A stretch of 26,559 nucleotides of DNA from Apostichopus parvimensis (lineage: Eukaryota > Echinodermata > Holothuroidea > Aspidochirotida > Stichopodidae). Positions 1 to 11,731 of this stretch are shown piece by piece (positions within the stretch are counted from its first letter, which is position 1; every line of letters starts with the position of its first letter). The stretch spans positions 103,876 to 130,434 of the forward strand of contig KN882724.1 of NCBI GenBank assembly GCA_000934455.1, written 5' to 3'. The position numbers and the translations under genes were made by a program. The notes beneath the pieces are model-generated. The model saw only the letters and a list, made by a program, of their open reading frames with translations, ran no database searches and had not been told where the DNA came from.

Positions 1-1141
1 CATAACTCACATTTGATTAGAAACAATGAAATTTTGCATGTGGGAGGTGGTGGGTTTGAGACCCTGGCCTGCTAAAGTAAGGGGATGGGGGAGGGTTTCT
101 GGTCCAGGAAAAATTCAAGAATTTGCAACTTTACATGTCAAATTCTCATCTTTCAAAGTTCTCATACACGAATTCTTACCGCCTGCGCTACATTTAATTT
201 TTGGTGTATATGGCTGTAATATTTGGCAGGCAGAACATGCTCCTGCTTCAGTCAGTATATACTTTAAACAGCACCGGACGCTATTTTGAGATACATAGCA
301 ATTCTCTGCTTGCAATAGAGCATTTAAACTTGTAACTTTCAGTCTGGTCATCACCACATAGTACATTGGATCTCATATTCTGTGGATAAACTCCAGGACT
401 TAAAGCCTAGGTTCCCAACCTTTATCTTAGAGTGTGGGCTGGGAAGTGGGGGAGGGGTGGGGGAGATGAAATTGATTAAACCTCAAGAACCCTTTTAAGG
501 GACAATGAAATGAAGACAAGTTCAAAGGCCCACAGACATAAAGGAATAATATTACTTGATAACCTCATCCCCCCCCCCCCTCCTTCCCCTGTGGTTGGGA
601 GTGAGGTTAGTATAGTTTTCTTATCAAAGATACCACTGTCAAACTTCTTCTGATTTTAATCGCATAAAGTATTGATGGACCTGTTTGGATTTTACAGAAC
701 CCCTGCCTTTGCCCTAATGTACCCAAATGTAACCACATTTTTCCAAATCCCCTGAAGGTCCTCAAACCCCAGGTGGAGAAAGATGGGACTTACTGTTGTA
801 CATACATGTTACGTTTAGGTAACTTCTTTGTTTCCCCCAATGGGTTGAAATATCCTTTGTAAAAACTCCCAATATTGTGTCTTTAGCGTCCAAATTTGTT
901 ACGACTGTAGTACCATTTCGGTGAGTGACGCAGTGGTGTTCAAAATCTGTGAATAAATTCCATTTCTTCCTTTATCAACTCAAAAATAGACAGTTGCCTC
1001 CCACGTAACTACTCTTTGACTCTAACTCGAATATCTCCTCTATTCTCATTGGTCAGTCGGTTTTGCACTGTTTTGCCATGTGTTCCTCTTGCTCAGATTG
1101 ATGTAATGTACCAACACACCGTTTTACGTTTTGCTTCACAG
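1..1141 (+). other. Intron upstream of the first visible HAPSTR1 exon
   Basis: No coding exon could be supported here. The stretch ends in a splice acceptor (TTTGCTTCACAG, AG at 1140-1141) leading into the HAPSTR1 exon at 1142. The family's N-terminal region, with its conserved aromatic and Ala-rich segment, is not visible on the + strand, so the missing exon(s) should lie left of the window. A 12-base C run sits at 569-580. Confidence 0.6.
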
Positions 1142-1432
1142 ATAGTATAGAATCTCACAGACGTAGTCTAGATCTGGGTATTAAAATTGGTCAACAGAGG
1201 AGGACGAGAGACGTGGTAGCCTGGGCCAAGAAGAGGAGACGGTTTATTCATAAGGAGGACCTGCTAGCATTTCTCTGCGGTAACTCACCGCCTTCAAGAC
1301 CTCGAGGCGTACAGCTGCCCAGAAGCTCATCGGATAGATCATCTCCCCGTTCGCATACTCCGTCCTCGCCTCCCAGAGAACAGGACACTGGAGATGAACT
1401 GCAAACATTCAGAGATGCTCTAGCTTTGCACG
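1142..1432 (+). CDS. HAPSTR1: HAPSTR1 homologue, penultimate coding exon (partial gene)
   Basis: This exon encodes the conserved core of HAPSTR1 (C16orf72), the HUWE1-associated modifier of stress responses. It has 97 codons, an AG acceptor at 1140-1141 and a GTCAGT donor at 1433, both phase 1. The translation contains ESHRRSLDLGIKIGQQRR, then VAWAKKRRRFIHKED and LLAFLCG. These match what I recall of the vertebrate protein (THQRSFDIGIQIGYQRR, LAWVKKRRR, REDLISFLCG). A Ser/Pro-rich linker (PRSSSDRSSPRSHTPSSPP) follows and is likely disordered and phosphorylatable. The exon ends in FRDALALH, the counterpart of vertebrate FREAIALH. The KKRRR cluster resembles a nuclear localisation signal. In vertebrates the protein binds the HECT ligase HUWE1 and tunes stress signalling; the same role here is inferred from homology. 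The internal ATG at 1213 is not a start, because the conserved sequence continues upstream of it. Confidence 0.9.
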
Positions 1433-2307
1433 GTCAGTTTTTCAGACTCTTTTAGATGGATTTTTTTTTGTATGTTAACAACATCTGCCAATCTCTCATG
1501 ATCATATGAAACGTTCAAATCCTCTCTTTAGATAGAAGTGTGATGCAACATGGCAGGAGGGAGTACTTTTGGTATTCACATTTTGTGTAGCAGTATGGAA
1601 GGCGCTGAATCCCCGCCCCCCTTCCGACCCCCCCTTTATTAAATAAAATGGTTCCTTGTACAAAATCTGCTATATGTCTTTGCACTTTATAGCAAGTTGC
1701 CCTGTTTGAATAGAATTTTGCTATGGGAATCATTTCTTGCATGGTACTGTAACATTTGGGTCCCTTTTCATGAAGAATTGCTCTGCAGTAAAGCTACTAA
1801 TGCACAGCAATGACTGCTTAGCCTCAATGGACGAGAGTGTGATATTGATTCCAGCAAGCTAAGAGTAAATTTCATCATGCTCACAAAACTTATATGGAAA
1901 GCTATAGACCCCTAGTTGGTAAATCTATGCCTGTCTGTCTGTCTGTCTGTGATGAACTTTGTGCCAGATGTACTCTAAGTTAACAGCCATGGGTACCAAA
2001 GCCCTCTTCATTGAACACACAATGCTACCTTTTAGTATAATTCTATGTTTTTGCACCACTCAGCCCCTTTCCTGGTTCCTTGAAGTTGAATGAATCCCGA
2101 TAAGATAACCACTTTGTTTCAAGTGTCTCTGGATCTTTTTGTGAAAAGTTGCCGCAGTTGAGTAACCATGGTGATTATCTGTAGACTATATGATTAAATG
2201 CACCATATCTGCTTGCCTGGTTATGTGCTACCTATCGTGTGGCTCTAGAAACGAACCAAAATTTCACTTGGATTAAAAAAAAAAAATTTTCTTCTCTCCA
2301 TGTACAG
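1433..2307 (+). other. HAPSTR1 last intron
   Basis: The intron runs from the GTCAGT donor at 1433 to a TGTACAG acceptor ending at 2307, both phase 1. It contains a short (GTCT)n tract near 1930-1951, C runs near 1612-1635 and an A run just before the acceptor pyrimidine tract. No coding sequence was seen in it. Confidence 0.8.
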
Positions 2308-2489
2308 GACTGAATGGAGCCATGGCCAATGTAGGTGTTTCTCAATCACCCCCACATTCTAGAAGGAGACACAGCAGTTCGCTACAAGACCTTGAGGACG
2401 TTCTTAGCAACTCGCAGGATGCCAGAAAGAGGAACACAATCGAAACTCTTCCAGATTCGCCATCTCCAAAGCGATCAAGATACTTATGA
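2308..2489 (+). CDS. HAPSTR1: HAPSTR1 homologue, terminal coding exon
   Basis: This is the C-terminal exon, joined in phase 1 to the exon at 1142-1432. The split Gly codon gives ...FRDALALHG then LNGAMANVGVS, which parallels vertebrate ALHGLSGAMASISV. It has 59 codons after the junction and a TGA stop at 2487-2489. The tail is Ser- and Arg-rich (SPPHSRRRHSSSLQDLEDVL) and ends TLPDSPSPKRSRYL. That ending resembles the vertebrate one (TDSPTHKRNRM-) in having an acidic/Ser/Pro stretch before a basic terminus. The tail is somewhat shorter than the human one, and the stretch between the GAMA block and the terminus is diverged. Identity is secure from the junction and flanking motifs; function is by homology. 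Confidence 0.9.
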
Positions 2490-4200
2490 TGTCTCCCTAG
2501 CAAAAAAAAAACGAAAAAAAAAACTGCTCGTACAACAAAGAAAGAAAAAAAAAGAACTTTGGTTTTTCGGAGTCGAGTTCCGCTGCTGTTTCTGATGTCA
2601 TCAGACCCGTAAAAATGTTTGTCGGATAAGTTTCGGTGCTTATTTCATAACCGTGCAAAAAGGAAAAAAAATGGTGATGATTAAAAAAAAAAAAAAAAAA
2701 AAATATATAGATATATATACATATATATATATACATACATACACTCTGAAACAAGATTTCAATGAGGAATTCCATTTGTCAATGTGGAAAGCCTGTGTTC
2801 TAAAATTGCTCAAGATTGTGTGCAAAAGCATGTGTGGCAAATGGTTGTACATGTTGCAAAACTATAGCCCTCAAGCTTGGCTATTTTTTTTTTTTTAATC
2901 TTCTGTTTATCGATTACTATTCTGTTTCTTACTTATGACGTAAGGAACACTGAGTAAACACTTCACATTAATTTCAGTCAAACCATATTGTCCTATGTCA
3001 TCCAATCATCCATATTTGTTTTTGGAGAAGTTAACCTTTTATTTCTTATCCTTTGTTAAATGTGTAATTTAATAACTTGGTCTGTTACCTTTCTTTTACC
3101 TTCCAGACAGCTATAGGAGGCAAGAGTCATTTGCATTTTATCCCTGAAGCAAACATACTTTGCAAAAGTTTTCAGATCATTTTGATTTTATGACATCGTT
3201 AGCCAGAATTTTTTTTCTCTCTCCAAATTCCACTATTAATCATCAAAAATGTTCAAATTACATAATTGTGATTGTTTTCTTCAGTTTAAGCATTTCCAAG
3301 AAATACGGATTGTGAAGAAGACGATCGTCTTTTAACGTTCGTAAAATTACCTTCTGAACGCATTGATGGTCTATGATTGCTGTTGAGATTGTACGAGGAA
3401 TTGTTTTCACTATATACATTTAAAAAATTAAATTTAAAAAAAGTGAATCAATTTGGTGAACAGAACACCGTCATTATGCCATACTGTGTGCTCCAAATCC
3501 ACAACATTACTATGGTTTAAAAGTTATACACCAATGTGGCATTATAGGCCAAAAATTGTGTAATGTGAAAATTGAAGAAATTACCAATTTGTCCTCAAAA
3601 ATGACAGTTAACAGGTACCAAAAGCATATAAAAAAATGTGCAAAAACATGATTGTTATTTGACATGCATGATTCCTTTGTGCCTTGATGTCTTCTCTTTG
3701 TTTTCTTGAATTATCCTAAAAAAATTAAAATAGATTTTGGCTTTTACAGAACATACTTAACTGTCATTCTTAAGGTTACATGGATAAGATGCTTCTCTTT
3801 GTAAGCAACGAAACTTTACCAAACACAGAATTAAACAAGCATGTTTCATTTAATTTGAATCGAAACCTCATCCCGCAACTTTGAAAATTCTTTACTAATG
3901 TTTGGAATACACAGTTTATGATAGATATCTCGTGGCTTGAAACCAGCAGTATTCCAAATACACTACCTCTCAAGTAAATTGATTTTTTTTTTAAATTTAC
4001 CTCTATCTTCCCTTCCCCGCCTCACAAATAATCATTTCGAATTTTTTACGCTTCTTTATAAATTGTGATGTGTTTTAGCCAGTCATGAAACTCACTCTAC
4101 TCAGCCATAAACTTAGTTTTGCAAAATGAAAAAAATTTACTTGTGGAGCTTTATAGTACTGTGTAAGTCACCGACTGGTCTCGTCAATAAAACTGGGCCT
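2490..4200 (+). other. Probable HAPSTR1 3' UTR
   Basis: This is AT-rich noncoding sequence after the HAPSTR1 stop. It holds A runs (2502-2523, 2682-2702), an (AT/AC)n microsatellite at 2702-2742 and T runs near 2884. A canonical AATAAA lies at 4186-4191 with TG-rich sequence after it, a plausible cleavage signal. Further AATAAA copies, for example at 5801, are alternatives. The transcript end is therefore inferred. Confidence 0.4.
2702..2742. repeat. TA/CA dinucleotide-rich microsatellite after a poly-A run
   Basis: An A run of about 20 bases leads directly into alternating AT/AC sequence (TATATAGATATATATACATATATATATACATACATACAC-like). Hydrophobic or Ile/Tyr-rich short frames across it are artefacts of the repeat. 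Confidence 0.85.
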
Positions 4201-7200
4201 CCGAAACTGAGTGATATAAATGTGTTAACATCTGAAGATTTTATAAGTCATCGTAACACAGACCTTGTAAAAAAAAAAAATTCTCGTTGACACTTTTTTC
4301 TTAATCGGTTAATTCTCTGGAAACGTGACATTTTTATGGCTTTGTAAATATCTATACACATGGCTCAATGATGGCTGGCTGTACAGACATATTTGTTGTA
4401 ACGATACTGTGTGTCAGTTTGTCTGTCTGTTACCTACATATGGGACAGCTTCATGTCAATCCTCCATCTGTTGTTGGGAAGGTGTTTACCATCGTGCTCT
4501 CCCATCTTGGTTACCAACCCCCACCCCCCTCCTCCCCCTCCACATCCCTTCCCATTCTGTATCAAACAATTTTGCTGTAGAGTGTTCAAGTAACAAAGTT
4601 GCTGCCATGTTAATGTTACCCAAGGAGATTAAGCAACATAAGTGGTCATGTTAGCCATACAATTAGTAATATTGATCCGGGGGTCAAAGTTGAATGTGAA
4701 ATCTTAATAGGTACCTCAAGAGGCTTTACTGATTCATCATCATAATAGTTAACGAAAATGCCAGAAGTTCTCGAGAGTACTTTTCTGGAACGATGTGACT
4801 GTTCTGGTTATACACAGACATCAAGGAGTGTTCATTTAGACAATTAATTATTACAGAATGGGTTCATGGGTAATAGTAAATGTTGATTGAAGTTGCAGCA
4901 AGAGTTGCCATAGTGTAACTGTCTAGCATATTTTGTGGATAAAATACTGGTAACCCTTTAAAAAGATGGTTAGTGTTATGACTGTTATCGTTTTTATACA
5001 CAGAGTGTTTATACAGGATACATTATTGAATTAACTTTATTATTGCTACGATAATTGCAATGTGAAATTGAGTGAAACAGTTTTTGCATATTTAAGAGAC
5101 AGTTTTAAATATTCATGTAAGTATCAAACTTAGCAGACAGTATACTGATTTTGTACAATGATTATTAAATACAACCATTAAATGCTATTTGAAGTGCAGC
5201 AGATTGTAATGTTATAGTCTGGTCTCCTTGAACAGCCGTAGCCCTGATGATTAACACGTACATATCTAGACACGTTGGGACTTGAAGGATGTCGAGAAAT
5301 ATGAACAAAACTCAGTATATATATATATATCCAGTTACTAAAGTTTCTTATACTGAAGTACAGAATTGTCATAACTCACTTCATTTTAAGGTCCTAGTGA
5401 TTTTTCTTACTTGTGTTAAGTCACTTTGTTATCACAATTGTAATTCCACTTTGAAAACTATGGACTCTAGCCTACAATTCTGTATGACCCTTGCCTCAAG
5501 TGTAGTTTTGCCGTTGTATCTGTCCGTACGTATTACAGTCACAGGATGGTTTGTTTTTGGATCTGAATAATCCAGATAATAAGACGGTCTGGATAATCCT
5601 GTACTTGGCTAACAACTAACGAGTACAACAAGTTACACAGAGGACAAACTCTGATGATATCATTGTATGGGTTATGCACCTGTACACTCAGGCTCCCCAT
5701 TAACTAATGGCAGATATCAATCGGACTAGATAAACTGTTTCAAGTCAAGTATTAAATAAGCAGAATATAAACATGTTTTCCTCTTACACAGAATATCGGA
5801 AATAAATCAGTGGTGTCTTAACATGTTTTCTACACGTTTACCATGAAATTTTACATTTTCGGACAACATTGGACAGAACCATCTCTAACTCAGTGTATGT
5901 GTTTGACAGAAGCGGTTTTTTGTATTTACAAACATTTGTGAGATTGTGAGGACAGAAAACTGTCTGAAGGTTGATACTCGTCGGTTATTTATTGCAAAGA
6001 TCTCACGGATGGCATATTGTACTTCCCATAATGCTCTCTTGTAATGACATCACCAAAGACTACATTGTGTGTGTGTAGAATGTAATGGTCTGCATTTATT
6101 GAGAAAGGCATTCAGATCTATGGAAGAGGCATGCATTGTCCCTCTCATTGAGGCAAAGTTAACCATACTCAGTTCCCTAGAGAGCATCAGGAATAGAACC
6201 TGTTGATAAATTTAAGCCATGGTTTAGCCAGGGTCTCAGCCGATAGCCATTTAAATAACTTCCTCTTAGTTTCTCATTTTCTTTTGAAATTTATTTCCCA
6301 TTTGATTTGATTTATTTTTTTGGTAAAAGAATGATATTTCTGGTTGCCATGGGATCCTAAACATTGACCTCAGGATGACTGTGAGCCTGTCACTGGTTTA
6401 AATCTAGTTCCAGCTGAAAACTTTTCTTCAAGTTTCTTTGTAATTTCCCAGTCTTGTCCTCTGTTATTCATGTTCATACAGTTTGCCTTGGTTATGGTGA
6501 GATGATGATTGGAGGCAAAACCAAATCACTGAGCAGTACTATGCACTTTGAAAGTGAATTGCGACTTAAACTAAGAAAGAAAAAAAAAAGAATGCGAAAG
6601 TAGCAATTCAGTTACATATCGTCTTAGAATGTAGCGTTATTGTAGTAGAGTGGTATATATGACAGGATCTCGTAGTGGGATTTGGCCACAGGTGGAACGT
6701 TAAAGGTGTTAAAGTGTGACATGAATATGGAAGAGGAAAAGTATTCTTCACTGTTAGTTGAAACCCATTTCTCAATTTTTTTTTTATTTTTTTTTTTTAT
6801 CTTTGAAATTTACTCATAAAATTTCACAAAACTAGAAAGACGTGTTTTGGTTCTAAAGATGCGGAAAAATTTGGCAGCAAACAGTGAACCTCTACCTCCA
6901 AAATATCCCTTTAATATGTGTTTTGTGTAAAGATACATACTGAAAAGGTACCCCATGGTTGCCTGGCATGTCCTCTTGTCCTGTCTCTGGCCCTTCTTGC
7001 ATGTCCTAGGCCGACCTTTTTTTTTTCTTTTTTCGATAAGGTTTAATCTTATTGTTTCAGTTTCGCCTGAATTGAAACCGAAACAATCTATTAATGAATT
7101 TTGCTACCTTTCCTGTTAGTATTTGCATTTTGAAAATGTTCATGACAAAAGTTTTCCAACAGTGAGAATGGTTTGATATCAGCTCATTTGTGAGATTTTC

Positions 7201-8234
7201 TCTTGAAGTTTAGAATTGATTAATCCTGAATTTAAGATTTTTTTTAGCACATGGGGGGGGGGGGGGAAGTTCCTTGCAATGCATATGCTGCATTTGGAAT
7301 TAAATACAATACTGTATAGTCTGTGTGATGGCTTATGTGGAATTGGGTGAGGATTAAACATAAAATCCAACTGGCAGTTGAAGATTTCAAACCCATTAAC
7401 TCTGATCAAGGAATTTGAAATACTTCAAAAGAAAGTAAGCCACAGATGCTCATGAAAAGTGGTCTCTTTGAAGGAAGTGATAGGGAGTAACAGAATCCTA
7501 CCATTTTGTTAAAAACGCATGAATGCTACCTCTTTTGTTCTAAGGATAGTTGTACGAAGTAAGCTCAATCTTGCATTGTTGAGGCTGCTGAGGAGTGAGG
7601 GGGGGGGGGGGGTACATTGTGTGTAAAAAATTAAACTTGTCACTCCAGGTTTTTTGGACTGATAGGTAGAAGGAGAACTTACATGTTGATGGTTTCTGAT
7701 TTATCATTTTTGGTAAAAATATTAAACTTGAAAAATATTTATCCATTTTGTTGTTGTTTGTATTTTTGTGTACTGGTCTTAGGTATCATAGTACATGTGA
7801 GAGTGTAGAATATTTCAGCTAAGTTACACTCCTATGTGGGACTTTGATGTGATTAGCTTTTTTTACGTGTTCTGTGTGAAATTTCATGGTTTTCTTTAAT
7901 AGGTAACTGCTAGAGTATTTATTCTGTTAGACCTTACCCATGTCCCCATTCCCATCCCACATTTTCCCATTCCCAGCCACCATGTAGCATAAACAAAGTG
8001 AGGTTCAACACCAATAAATGATATTCTCCAGATGATGTATCAGATAAAACCAGTAGGATGTATCTGCACATCACCAATGTTGGACTAATCCATGAGTGGT
8101 GGCTTTGTGAAGATCGGTTCTTAACTCTTTCTGGGATATTGAGTTCTAAACCTTAGCAATTATTATTATTACATTTTTTCTTGGGGATGGGGGAAGTGGC
8201 CTTATTTGGTTCCATAATATAGCACATGCCCTTC
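4201..8234. other. Intergenic stretch without supported genes
   Basis: The sequence is AT-rich. I found no exon with splice sites and protein-like sequence on either strand. It contains a (TA)n tract near 5317-5331, T runs at about 6777-6800, two 14-base G runs (7253-7266, 7599-7612) and a small inverted repeat at 7051-7087. Short open frames at 4325-4654, 5289-5570, 7179-7409 and 7540-7746 are low-complexity or run through homopolymers. Confidence 0.55.
7051..7087. repeat. Short near-perfect inverted repeat
   Basis: ATTGTTTCAGTTTC (7051-7064) is followed, after a 9-base loop, by GAAACCGAAACAAT (7074-7087). They pair over 14 positions with one mismatch. The repeat could form a hairpin in RNA or be the core of a foldback element. 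No TSD was identified. Confidence 0.6.
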
Positions 8235-8454
8235 TCTACTAGAGTAAACCAATGGCCTTGTCTAAGAACCAGACCAGAATGAGGTCAACAGGGTGAGTCA
8301 TAATAACCAGGCTCTTATTTTTACGCTGCTTAAGCGTCCACGAATGTGGGAGAAGCCCGCAATGGCTTATGGATAACTATCACATCAGGTACGCATTCAA
8401 TTCAGAATGTTAACTCAAATTTTGAATCTTTTTAATTTATCAAGTCATTTTCAG

Positions 8455-8560
8455 ATGGGATGAAAAACCCACCTTACTATGACCAGGCAGGGGGTCAAAC
8501 CCTGATTGCAAAGCCTTGCTTCAAATTGCCACCACCATTATCCACTCGGAACAGCACCGG
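8455..8560 (-). repeat. tRNA-derived SINE head (RNA polymerase III promoter-like)
   Basis: On the minus strand an A-box-like CCGAGTGGATAATGG (8549-8535) resembles the D-arm of Leu/Ser tRNAs. About 48 bases on comes a B-box, GGTTTGACCCC (8501-8491). The T-arm is intact: stem CAGGG/CCCTG around the 7-base loop TTTGACC. The acceptor stem does not pair, so this is not a working tRNA gene. It is best read as the 5' head of a tRNA-derived SINE whose body probably continues to about 8240. The 3' end and target duplication were not identified. Confidence 0.55.
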
Positions 8561-8975
8561 TATATAAATAAAATTCCATTTGGTATATAAGTAGGAGTAC
8601 AAGGCACAAATATGATTTACTGTTGCACTGCTATCCATAATAGTCTTGTAGCAAGTTTGTACTCAAAATCACCCTGATGGATTTATACTCTCAAGCTCTC
8701 ACTCAAGCGGGCTCTCAAGCACTCTAGTGCAAAGTTAAGAACTTGACTTGGAGTATTGTCCTGGTACTCATGCTGTTGTATTCATACTACAAGTCTGATC
8801 TTTCCTAGGGTCTTGCACCCCTCCCCCCACCCTCACCCAACAACATTGCAACTTAAGATGTCATTCTGCCAGGCATATTTAGATTCTTAAATCTATAATT
8901 AGCTCTTCAAAAAATGCAAGGTTGTGCTAATAAATACAATTGATATTTTGTGAGGTCGAAATGGGGGGGCGAAGA
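8561..8975. other. Intergenic, nothing recognised
   Basis: No exon or element boundary could be supported. A C-rich patch lies at 8818-8838. Confidence 0.5.
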
Positions 8976-9027
8976 CCCTTAGCAAAGGGGGGCCCTTAGC
9001 AAAGGGAGTGTACACCCTTAGCAAAGG
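8976..9027. repeat. Three copies of CCCTTAGCAAAGG
   Basis: The 13-base motif CCCTTAGCAAAGG occurs at 8976-8988, 8993-9005 and 9015-9027, in the same orientation and with uneven spacing (17 and 22 bases). It sits in a locally GC-rich island (8960-9105) within AT-rich flanks, probably a transposon-derived fragment. Confidence 0.8.
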
Positions 9028-10983
9028 TTGAATTCTTCCCTGGCTGATGATGGAGGGGGTAGGGATCCCTGAGCCCGCCCAGCCCCACCCTTCACAACCA
9101 CCACTGGTAATATATGCTCAAGAGTACAATTTCTTGAGGGCGAGATCAAGCACAGAACAAGCATGCTAGAATGCAATTACAGACTTTACTATGAGTCTGT
9201 TAAGAACACACCTTGATGGAAAAGAAACTTCTGTTTCAACAGTCAAAATCCTTCAAAGACTTAACTACTCATTTATGATTTAGAATCTCTTTATTGATTT
9301 TAATACATATTTAATATCGATATAAATGAATCATGCATGAACTTGAAGTATTAATAGTCCTGATTTCATATAAATGATCAGCTGCTGTATACATAGCTCC
9401 TAAATGTTAAAGATGTTACACATATTATATTGGTTATAGCAAAATATAGAACAGAATATGAAAATTTCAGATCAGTGAGGGGGGAAGCAGTGACATAGAT
9501 GTCGCCGACTTGAGCTGGCTCTCAAAACCACTGATACTTACAATTATGAGATGTATAGCTGTAATAGAGGAAAGCATAGGAAAGCATTACTTCTTACAGT
9601 AATAATCAGTGTTTAAGAGTGGACATAACATGGAGAATGTCCCCTTCCCTTGAAGAATTTGAAATAAATCTCCACAATTCTTAAATGACATCATGAAAAC
9701 CGTTTCAAGGTTGCAAGACACCTGGTCCATATCTGAAGCTAATGGAATGAGTTTTTGACAATTTGCTAAAAGCAACTGCCTTTTTTTGGTTCCGCATATA
9801 TTCTTTGATGTATTATTTATACAAAGTAGATTGAAAACGTACCTGTACTGTGCAATTGACGAGTACGAAACGTTGAAAAATTTCAGTTGTAGACTCAAGA
9901 GCCTCTTATCAAAAGGATGAACAAATTTAGTCATTGCAAAATGGGTTGGAATGCCTATCCAAGAAAAAAAAAACTTTTCAATTTATATTGACAACATTAC
10001 TTTATGTCGGACTACGTTTGGCACAAATTTAAAAACATAAACTGACCGTAGGTTCTTTATCCCCTACTGGTCAAATAATCTCTCATTTATTTCCCTTCCT
10101 TCATGGTAACAAAGATGATTGCTTAGAGCAGTTAAGTTGTGATTCATCACTTTCGTTACACAACAATGAAAAAAGGTTCACCGACCTCCCCAGATGTAGG
10201 GAATGTTACCAACGAGTTCAACCCCGCCGTAGTTTTGCTTCTTTTGATCCCTCGTGGATCCCACTTGTCCTATTGACACCCAGTCATATTGCTCGAAACC
10301 TATTCGTGGAATGTTACGTTGATATCACGACACGTGTGTAAAAATTCTTGAAAAATTGATCGTTCCTTTCGAAAATAAAGAATGTACAAATCTCCTCGAC
10401 CTACCACACTTTCATAGCAGAGTTACATAGCCTAGCCTACATTGCATTAACAAAATTGGATCGTCAATTAACTTCTAATTGCACCTCTCTGGCCCAGCAA
10501 GAAAACTACATACTAGAGATCATTTCTCACATAAGCTTAAGAGTAAGTCTGTTGAGAAATGGATTACATTCAGACATTGCTTTTGGCTGACCATGTATAC
10601 CAATATATACATGCTTTATGAGAACATAACCATTGGTACACCATATAATGGTTTATATAACTACTCTCAAAAAGTCATTGACGGTTTTGGTAAAACCTTG
10701 CATCATCATACATCCATGGGAATTAACGGCAAACATCTGATTTTTATGAACGCAAATTCTCCACGTTACATTAAAAGTGAAAGAACCTTACATTAGTGTG
10801 CATTGGGAAGTGGAACAAGGTAGATAATTGCAGCAGTCAAAATAACTCAATTCTCATTCGTTTCAAAGACTCAAGTTCTAACAAAAGATGAAAATCTTTC
10901 TGAAGTTTAGAAGGTAGACTAAGTACATTAAAGGACTAATCAGGATGTGGATAATGGTGGAATATTATAGACGAGCTCACAAA
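9028..10983. other. Intergenic stretch or distal 3' UTR of the minus-strand gene
   Basis: No supported exon was found. A minus-strand AATAAA (TTTATT on +) at 10087-10092 is one possible polyadenylation signal for the gene ending at 11732, but nothing fixes it. Open frames of 115 codons (9587-9934, -) and 105 codons (10479-10796, +) are the longest here and show no recognisable domain. Confidence 0.45.
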
Positions 10984-11272
10984 CACTGCAGTGATTTCTT
11001 ATAGGGTGCCTTTATGACCTCAGTATTTGAGAAAGTGGTGGGATGCTGGGGTATACTCTAGTCCGTCAGATGGGGACGTTAAATGGCGGTCCCAGGAGCA
11101 GGAATGGGATCGAATTCACACCCCTGCCTGGTTACCCTTCTGAACACTTATCACAAAGAGAGGGCTTGAAATAAGCCGGTGTTCATTCACGATCTAACAC
11201 GGATAGGGTCTCAATTAAGCAACTGTAAGGCTTCCTGATCCTTGGGTCTGTAAACTAAGCCAAACTAAACTG
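10984..11272 (+). repeat. Dispersed repeat, copy A (SINE-like)
   Basis: About 285 bases match, at roughly 80% by eye, the reverse complement of 16579-16862. Shared blocks include CACTGCAGTGAT at the start, CTCAGTATTTGAGAAAGTGG, GAATTCACACCCCTGCCT, GGCTTGAAATAAGCC, GGATAGGGTCTCAA and TGTAAGGCTTCCTGATCC. The size and paired dispersed copies suggest a SINE or MITE. A weak B-box-like GGATCGAATTC lies inside it, but I could not define a tRNA head or a target duplication. Confidence 0.75.
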
Positions 11273-11731
11273 TAAGTTGTTTGTGTTTGATTTCCACAAT
11301 TTCTTGAGCACATGGCGACACAAATTGTCATAGATCCATGAAAAGAAGAATTGGGACATTTCACTTCCCTTCTATTATTCTCAAACCTTGAAGTGCCCTT
11401 TCCAACATTTGCTTCAAAAAGTGATGAAAACTGATTTTAAATAAATACAATTTTCTATGGATATATGATTGCTTTGACTACATTGCAATTAAACATAAAA
11501 CAAAAACACATTTCATCCCAAAAAACGGCTACCCAAAATTGAAAAGTAAACACAGCTCTCATATTTCCAGTTTCTTTGGTTACATATCAACACCTTATAA
11601 GAAATCAGAACATTTTCATGATTTCTTCTGACATAAATGCAGCAAGAAGATGATTCCGAAAAGGACAGCAACAAAGAAAGGAGGGCAAAGGGTATCTGGA
11701 CACTTCTCAATTATTTACAAACGGATGATAT
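11273..11731 (-). other. Probable 3' UTR of the His/Pro-rich gene
   Basis: This is noncoding AT-rich sequence immediately downstream, on the minus strand, of the stop at 11732. It is assigned as 3' UTR by position only. Confidence 0.45.

Noticed and set aside
900..935. GTGAGT donor-like site at about 920 as the end of an earlier HAPSTR1 exon
   Set aside because: The preceding sequence has stops and no similarity to the N-terminal part of the family.
5567..5600. Inverted repeat ATCCAGA / TCTGGAT
   Set aside because: The stem is only 7 bases and no other feature supports a function.
8093..9107. Possible hAT ends AGTGGTGGCTTTGTGAAG and CAGTGGTGGTTGTGAAGG (reverse complement)
   Set aside because: Flanking bases do not form a duplication and the interior holds an unrelated SINE head, so the pairing may be chance.
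9587..9934. 115-codon minus-strand open frame
   Set aside because: It has no recognisable domain, no splice or promoter context, and a composition close to what AT-rich noncoding DNA gives.
10479..10796. 105-codon plus-strand open frame
   Set aside because: No motif, family resemblance or exon signals; length is compatible with chance in a window this size.
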